Shown: one piece after another, positions 59,336-64,000 of the stretch
Position numbering within the stretch: position 1 is the first letter of the stretch
Layout: every line of letters begins with the position of its first letter
NCBI RefSeq assembly: GCF_026339935.1
Contig: NZ_JAPEPX010000001.1
Coordinates: 6,529,225-6,593,224, forward strand
DNA: 64,000 nt
Direction: 5' to 3'
Source: Streptomyces sp. NBC_01551
Lineage (GTDB): Bacteria; Actinomycetota; Actinomycetes; Streptomycetales; Streptomycetaceae
The notes under the pieces: generated by a model
Databases searched by the model: none
What the model was told of the DNA's origin: nothing
Seen by the model: only the letters and a program-made list of their open reading frames with translations
Made by a program: the position numbers and the translations under genes

Positions 59336-60376
59336 ATGGACCCCGTAGCAGCGCTGAGCCGGATCGCCTTCCTGCTGGAGCGCGCCCAGGCACCCACGTA
59401 CCGGGTCGCCGCCTTCCGTACGGCGGCGGACGCGCTCGTACGGATGGGTGAGCGCGAGGCCGCCGAGCGGGCCGTGGCGGGAACCCTGGAGGCGGTGAAG
59501 GGCATCGGCCCCAAGACCGCCCAGGTCGTACGGGAGGCACTCGCCGGGGAGATCCCCGCGTACCTCCAGCGGCTGGAGGACGAGGTGGCGGCCCACCCCG
59601 AGGGCGAACGGGCGACGCCCGAGGGCCTGGCCCTGCGGGCCGCCCTGCGCGGCGACTGCCACCTGCACTCCGAGTGGTCCGACGGAGGCAGCCCCATCGA
59701 GGCCATGGGCCGCACGGCCGCCGAGCTCGGACACGAGTGGGCCGTCCTCACCGACCACTCGCCGAGCCTGAAGGTCGCCCGGGGCCTCTCCCCGCAGCGG
59801 CTGCGCGAACAGCTCGACGTGGTGGCCGGGCTGAACGCGGGCTGGGCGCCGTTCCGGCTGCTCACCGGCATCGAGTGCGACATCCTGGAGGACGGCTCCC
59901 TCGACCAGGAACCCGAACTCCTCGACGAGCTGGACCTCGTCGTCGCCTCCGTGCACTCCAAGCTGCGCATGGACGCGCCCGCGATGACCAAGCGGCTGCT
60001 GGCCGCCGTGCGCAACCCGCTCATGGACGTCCTCGGGCACTGCACGGGGCGGCTGGTCACCGGCAAGACCCGGCCCGAGTCCCGGTTCGACGCCGAGGCC
60101 GTCTTCGCGGCCTGCGCGGAATCCGGGACCGCCGTCGAGATCAACAGCAGGCCCGAGCGGCTGGACCCGCCCCGGCGGCTGTTGAAGCAGGCCGTGGAGG
60201 CCGGGACCCTCTTCGCCGTCGACACTGACGCGCACGCCCCCGGCCAGCTGGACTGGCAGCTCCTCGGCTGCGAACGGGCCGTGGAGTGCGGGGTCGAGGC
60301 CGAGCGGATCGTCAACACCTGGCCCGAGGAGGACCTGCTCCGCTGGACCCGCACCCGTCGGCCCCCGGCCGCCTGA
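59336..60376 (+). CDS. PHP-domain phosphoesterase with PolX-like N-terminal helix-hairpin-helix
   Basis: A 346-residue protein. Residues 1 to about 75 form the helical DNA-binding domain of PolX polymerases, including the hairpin VKGIGPKTAQVV. From about residue 106 a PHP metal phosphoesterase follows, with DCHLHSEWSDG, LTDHSPSL, VVASVHSKLR, GHCTG and DTDAHAP, which supply a trinuclear metal site. The nucleotidyltransferase domain that lies between them in full PolX is absent. It may act as a 3' phosphoesterase or exonuclease. AGGAGG sits ideally before ATG 59336. Confidence 0.9.
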   Translation: MDPVAALSRIAFLLERAQAPTYRVAAFRTAADALVRMGEREAAERAVAGTLEAVKGIGPKTAQVVREALAGEIPAYLQRLEDEVAAHPEGERATPEGLALRAALRGDCHLHSEWSDGGSPIEAMGRTAAELGHEWAVLTDHSPSLKVARGLSPQRLREQLDVVAGLNAGWAPFRLLTGIECDILEDGSLDQEPELLDELDLVVASVHSKLRMDAPAMTKRLLAAVRNPLMDVLGHCTGRLVTGKTRPESRFDAEAVFAACAESGTAVEINSRPERLDPPRRLLKQAVEAGTLFAVDTDAHAPGQLDWQLLGCERAVECGVEAERIVNTWPEEDLLRWTRTRRPPAA

Positions 60377-60421
60377 CGTCAGGCGGCCGGGGGCCGGGGG
60401 CCGGGCATCAGACATCGGATG

Positions 60422-61228
60422 TCAGACGTCGTCCTCGCGGGCCGTGGTGAGGGTGAACAGCGCCCCGTCCGGGTCGCGCAGGGCCACCCACCGCTCGGTG
60501 TCGTTCTCGATGACGTCCGAAACGGTGCGCCCGCCCAGGTCCCCGGCCGCCGTGAGGGCCGGGCCGAGATCCGGGACCCGGAAGTGGACGTGCCAGCGCG
60601 GCCGGGCGTGCGCGAAGTAGGCCGCCGTCTCGACCGGACCGCTGTTCAGCCGGGCGACGGGCTCGCCGCCCTGCCGCAGCACGACCTGGTCCTCCTCGTA
60701 GGAGACCTCGCAGCAGCCGGGGCGCCCGGTGGCCCACTCCAGCACCTCGCCGTAGAAGATCGCCGACTCCAGCGCGTTGCGCGTCCGCAGCTCCAGCCAC
60801 GCCGGAGCCTGCCCCGCGCCCACCCGCCAGTCGGCCGCCACCGTGCCCTCCCAGATCCCGAAGACCGCGCCGTCCCGGTCCGCCACCAGGGCCGCCCGGC
60901 CCCCCGACTCGAACGAGACCGGCCCGACGGCGATCGTCCCGCTGCGCTCCCGGATCCGGTCCACCGCCACATCGACGTCGTCGACGGCGAAATACGGGGT
61001 CCAGGCCACCGCCATCGCCAGATCGGCGGCCAGCGCCCCGATACCCGCCACGGGTACCCCGTCGGCCTCGGCGACAGAGAAAGCGTCGCCGAGGCGGGCC
61101 GGCCGGAACTTCCAGCCCACGACCGCGCCGTAGAACCGCTGTGCCGCCTCGAGGTCGCGAGCCATCAGGCTCACCCAGCACGGGGCCCCGAAGACGTCCC
61201 TCGTGGAGATCCGGTTTCCCTGCCTCAT
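60422..61228 (-). CDS. Tandem VOC-domain protein
   Basis: A 268-residue protein with two glyoxalase-fold VOC domains (about residues 10-125 and 140-262). Each begins with a CWVSLMARDLEAAQRFYGA-like or WLELRTRNALESAIFYGEV segment. Such double-VOC proteins are hydroxylases, dehydratases or binding proteins; the substrate is unknown. GAAGG precedes ATG 61228. The 270 bases upstream to the HPP gene hold no gene that I can support. Confidence 0.85.
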   Translation of the reverse strand: MRQGNRISTRDVFGAPCWVSLMARDLEAAQRFYGAVVGWKFRPARLGDAFSVAEADGVPVAGIGALAADLAMAVAWTPYFAVDDVDVAVDRIRERSGTIAVGPVSFESGGRAALVADRDGAVFGIWEGTVAADWRVGAGQAPAWLELRTRNALESAIFYGEVLEWATGRPGCCEVSYEEDQVVLRQGGEPVARLNSGPVETAAYFAHARPRWHVHFRVPDLGPALTAAGDLGGRTVSDVIENDTERWVALRDPDGALFTLTTAREDDV

Positions 61229-61498
61229 GCCTTCGAGCGTACGCGCGGACGGCCCGGGAGGCCGGGCCGCGGTGATCGCGGCGCCGCCGCGCCGGGACTG
61301 CGAAACCGGGCCCGTGCACCTGGCTGCAGCCCGGCCCCGCACCCCGGGCGGATCCGGGACGCGCGGGTCATGCCGGTGTACGAGTTCACCGCCGGCGGGG
61401 GTCACCTCACCGGCGGAGTTCTTCTCGCCGGAGAACCTCGACCGGGTGCTCGCGCCGGCCGACCGGCAGGTGCCCACGGGCGCCGCCCGCCCCGCCGC

Positions 61499-62056
61499 TC
61501 ACCACCAGTAGGCGGGGTACCGCGGCGCCTTGCGGCGCACCCGGGAAGCCGCGTACCCGGTGAGCACCAGCAGGACCGTCGAACCGAACAGCAGCGGGAC
61601 GAACCGGGCCGGGGCCGGGGTCTGGAGCACGACGATCACGGCCGTGGCCACGGCCGGCGAGTGCGGGGTGCGGGCCACCATGTTCAGCGCGAGCGTGACA
61701 CCCGCCGCGACGGCCGCCGCCCAGGCGCTGCCGCCCGCCGCCGCGAGGACGGCGTAGCCCACGGCGCACCCCACCAGGTGGCCGACGATGACCCCGCGCG
61801 GCTGGGCCAGCGGCAGCGTGGGGGCGCTGTGGACCAGCGCGGCACTGGCGGCCAGCGGGGGTATCAGCACCGGCTCGTGGATCATCGCGCCGATCCCGAC
61901 GAGTCCCAGCAGGACGGCGGTCACCGCGCTGATGCTGTGGAACGCGGCCGCCGGGGTGGGCCGGGACGGAGCCCGGGCGAGGCCCGGCGCGGGGGTCGGT
62001 GCGGGCGTGGGCGGGGCGGGCGTCGGCTGCGGGTGCAGCGCCGCGTCGGTGCTCAT
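61499..62056 (-). CDS. HPP-family membrane protein
   Basis: A 185-residue protein. After a 35-residue Pro/Ala-rich start come four hydrophobic helices with the HPP family pattern (IPPLAASAALVHSAPTLPLAQPR, and RTPHSPAVATAVIV). Relatives are nitrite or small-molecule transporters or membrane sensors, but the function of this group is open. The start is ATG 62056. It is divergent from the cupin gene. Confidence 0.82.
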   Translation of the reverse strand: MSTDAALHPQPTPAPPTPAPTPAPGLARAPSRPTPAAAFHSISAVTAVLLGLVGIGAMIHEPVLIPPLAASAALVHSAPTLPLAQPRGVIVGHLVGCAVGYAVLAAAGGSAWAAAVAAGVTLALNMVARTPHSPAVATAVIVVLQTPAPARFVPLLFGSTVLLVLTGYAASRVRRKAPRYPAYWW

Positions 62057-62246
62057 GTGCGGAGTTTCCGGGCAGGGGGAAGTGCGCGACGACTGTATCC
62101 GCCCGGCGTCCGACGGCCGCTGCGGGGGTGGGTGAATGGTCAATCAACCCGGACGGCGGGTCCTGATCGTGTATGACTGCCACTGCACCGCTGAGGGCCG
62201 CGCTCGATCCCGGAGGGTCGCGAACGGCCCCGGGAAGGACGAGCTG

Positions 62247-62741
62247 ATGACGCAATTCCGCCATGCCGAGGTCCTCGCGGAACTCGACTCGGTGATCGCC
62301 GGCGCCCCCGCCGACGCGACCGGCGCGCTCTGGCGGCTGACCGGCAGCCCGCGCGGCCTCGACTCCAACCTCATCCGGCTGCCGCCCGGCGGCGTCATCC
62401 CGGAACACGCCGAGCCCGCCCTCGACGTCCTGCTCGTCGTCGTCGAGGGCGCCGGCACGCTGGCCGGCGAGGACGGCCCGCACCGGCTGCGGCCGCACGC
62501 GGTCGCCTGGCTGCCCAAGGGGTCCCGCCGCTCGTTGACCGCCGGACCCGACGGGATGGCGTACCTGACGGTGCACACCCGCCGCCCCGGCCTGGGCATC
62601 GCGCCCGCCCCGGCCGACGGCCAGGGCGGCGAGAGCGCCTGCCTGCTCCACCGGGTCTGCGCCGACTGCGGACGGCTCGCCACCGAACCGGGCGCCCGCT
62701 ACTGCGCGCGGTGCGGCAGCCCGCTGCCGGAGTCCGGGTGA
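62247..62741 (+). CDS. Cupin protein with C-terminal zinc ribbon
   Basis: A 164-residue protein. Residues about 30-110 form a single cupin barrel (PPGGVIPEHAEPALDVLLVV and WLPKGSRRSL) with fewer metal histidines than catalytic cupins. The tail has a rubredoxin-like zinc ribbon, CADCGRLATEPG followed by YCARCGSPLP, useful for binding protein or nucleic acid. It may be a small regulator or sensor. ATG 62247 is preferred to an upstream start at 62136. The stop overlaps the next gene's GTG as GTGA. Confidence 0.82.
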   Translation: MTQFRHAEVLAELDSVIAGAPADATGALWRLTGSPRGLDSNLIRLPPGGVIPEHAEPALDVLLVVVEGAGTLAGEDGPHRLRPHAVAWLPKGSRRSLTAGPDGMAYLTVHTRRPGLGIAPAPADGQGGESACLLHRVCADCGRLATEPGARYCARCGSPLPESG

Positions 62742-63844
62742 ACCCGGGCCCCGGCCCCCACGACCTCGACGCCGCCGTGGCGCTGAGCGTGCGCGCGCTC
62801 CGCGAGGTGGCCGGCCTCGACTGGTCCGCCCCGGCCGCCGGCCTGGAGTGGAGCTGCCGCGACACCGCCGTGCACCTGGCGGGCGACCTCACCGGCTTCG
62901 CCGCGCAGCTCGCGGGCCGGGTGAGCGACTCGTACCTGCCCTTCCTGGTCGGCGTCGCTCCCGGCACCCCGCCCGGCGGGCTGATCGACCTCGTCGAGGC
63001 GGGCGGGCGGCTGCTCCGCGCCGCCGTGTACGCGGCCGGCTCCGGCGACCGGGCCTGGCACCCGGCCGGCTGGGCGGGGGCCGACGGATTCGCCGCGATG
63101 GGGGTGACCGAGATCCTGCTGCACACCCACGACATCCTGCGCGGCCTGGGCACCCCGGACCGGGCGGTCTCCCCGTACCTGGCCGCCCGCGTCCTGGACC
63201 GCCTCTTCCCGCACACCCCGCGCGGAGCCGGCGGGGACCCGTGGGACCGCCTCCTGTGGGCGACGGGCCGAGCCGACCTGCCGGACCTGCCCCGCCCGCG
63301 GGTCTGGCGCTGGTACAACGAGCCGGTCCGGGCGCGCGGCGTGACGCTCTGCGAGATCTCCCCGGCGCTCGCCGCCGACCTGCACGCCGGCGGCACCGGC
63401 GGCTTCGCCTGGGCAGACGACGGGCCAGCCGAAGGCACCCGGTTCGCGGCCGGGACGGTGGCGAAGGCGCGCGAGGAGGGCACGTACCGGCCGGGCTGGG
63501 GCGCGTACGCGATCGTCCGCGACAGCGACCGCCGGGCGGTCGGCGGCATCGGCTTCCACGCCGCCCCCGACGGCGGAGGCCACGCGGAGATCGGCTACGA
63601 CCTCGTCCCCTCGGCGCGCGGCGCGGGCCACGCGACCGAGGCGCTGCGGGCGCTGTGCGCCTGGGCGTTCGCCCAGCCCGGTGTGACCGGGCTGCACGCC
63701 GAGGTGGAGGAGGGCAACGCGCCCTCGCACGCGGTGCTGCGGCGGGCCGGATTCCGGCCGGCGGGACACGGCGAGGGCGGGGCCCGGTACGCCTTGACCC
63801 CGGCGGCGTTGCGCGCCCGGACCGGCGGGCGGGAGAACCGCTAG
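62738..63844 (+). CDS. Fusion of a mycothiol-dependent DinB-like (MDMPI) domain and a GNAT acetyltransferase
   Basis: A 368-residue fusion. The first 225 residues are an MDMPI/DinB-type helix bundle with WSCRDTAVHLAGDL and VTEILLHTHDILRGL, whose histidines and acidic residues fit the metal site. From about residue 245 comes a GNAT domain with GYDLVPSARGAGHATEALRAL, then the LRRAGFRP ending. It may modify a mycothiol adduct or acetylate an amine, by inference from the fusion. GTG 62738 is coupled to the cupin gene. It is the last complete gene. Confidence 0.88.
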   Translation: MNPGPGPHDLDAAVALSVRALREVAGLDWSAPAAGLEWSCRDTAVHLAGDLTGFAAQLAGRVSDSYLPFLVGVAPGTPPGGLIDLVEAGGRLLRAAVYAAGSGDRAWHPAGWAGADGFAAMGVTEILLHTHDILRGLGTPDRAVSPYLAARVLDRLFPHTPRGAGGDPWDRLLWATGRADLPDLPRPRVWRWYNEPVRARGVTLCEISPALAADLHAGGTGGFAWADDGPAEGTRFAAGTVAKAREEGTYRPGWGAYAIVRDSDRRAVGGIGFHAAPDGGGHAEIGYDLVPSARGAGHATEALRALCAWAFAQPGVTGLHAEVEEGNAPSHAVLRRAGFRPAGHGEGGARYALTPAALRARTGGRENR

Positions 63845-63873
63845 TCTCCGTAACGGACGCCGATGCCCGACCA

Positions 63874-63937
63874 CCGAAGCCCCGCGTCACCGAAGCCCCG
63901 CGTCACCGAAGCCCGGCGTCAACGAAGCCCCGCGCCC
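63874..63937 (+). repeat. Four tandem copies of a 16-bp unit
   Basis: CCGAAGCCCCGCGTCA occurs at 63874-63889 and 63890-63905, with one mismatch at 63906-63921 and a partly degenerate copy at 63922-63937. The array is in the 150 bases between the MDMPI-GNAT fusion and the next gene. It contains no spacers, so it is not CRISPR. It probably arose by slippage and could form hairpin-free direct-repeat sites for a protein. Confidence 0.85.
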
Positions 63938-63993
63938 GACCACCGACGCCGTACGCCCGATGCCCGGTACCCGACCGGAAGGCAGGTCCCCCG

Positions 63994-64000
63994 ATGGTGA
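63994..64000 (+). CDS. Probable start of the next gene (truncated by window edge)
   Basis: ATG GTG begins at 63994, with GGAAGGCAGG about nine bases upstream as a ribosome binding site. Only two codons and one base are in the window, so the product is unknown and the start itself is provisional. Confidence 0.35.

Noticed and set aside
63874..63937. CRISPR array
   Set aside because: The units are 16 bases and directly adjacent without spacers, and no cas genes are present.

Overview
The window is very GC-rich DNA with strongly GC-biased third codon positions. GTG and TTG starts, 4-base ATGA/GTGA stop-start overlaps and leaderless promoters are frequent. Together with mycothiol-type DinB proteins, a SigB/SigF-like sigma factor, DUF6158/DUF6126 small proteins, a rifamycin-associated element and an srs-type phenolic-lipid operon, this points to a Streptomyces chromosome. 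I see no rRNA, tRNA, phage, insertion sequence or CRISPR array. The region reads as ordinary accessory or arm-proximal chromosome with many short transcription units.

Layout. 0-8 kb: end of an unknown gene, nadE, a VOC protein, a multidrug-type ABC exporter behind a MerR-type promoter, a degenerate adenylation protein with four membrane helices, a GNAT/ATP-grasp fusion and a DUF350 protein. 8-12.5 kb: a leftward run of two-component system, secreted alpha/beta hydrolase and membrane acyltransferase. 12.6-17.2 kb: AEC transporter, HXXEE protein, secreted serine protease, Tat-exported flavin oxidase. 17.3-22 kb: two divergent NIS siderophore synthetases, one coupled to a methyltransferase, then a HutC-type regulator with a DasR-like site. 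22-27 kb: lipoprotein, stress sigma factor, and a glycine-betaine importer with a permease/binding-protein fusion. 26.9-31.2 kb: MMPL exporter divergent from a two-component system across a perfect 30-bp palindrome. 31-37 kb: methyltransferase with a tiny secreted protein, a coupled ECF-like sigma factor and partner, an APC permease. 37.5-46 kb: large secreted GH31 glycosidase, LysR, MFS exporter with its TetR repressor and double operator, FUSC protein, M20 peptidase. 46-54 kb: small conserved proteins, a lipoprotein esterase, HelR with its rifamycin-associated element, DinB, an AI-2E transporter and a frameshifted triple-repeat membrane protein. 54-59 kb: srsA-srsB-srsC-like operon (type III PKS, methyltransferase, flavoprotein), divergent UbiA prenyltransferase and NDH-2. 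59-64 kb: PHP phosphoesterase, double-VOC protein, HPP protein, cupin/zinc-ribbon protein coupled to an MDMPI-GNAT fusion, and a 16-bp tandem repeat.

The genes fall into several themes: chemical defence (three exporters with local regulators, and HelR protecting RNA polymerase), iron and osmolyte acquisition (NIS synthetases, betaine importer next to a stress sigma factor), and envelope or lipid chemistry (srs operon, acyltransferase, UbiA). The most interesting items are the GNAT/ATP-grasp fusion, the degenerate adenylation-membrane fusion, the palindrome between the MMPL exporter and its neighbouring two-component system, the helR/RAE unit, the srs-UbiA pairing, and the frameshifted triple-repeat membrane protein.
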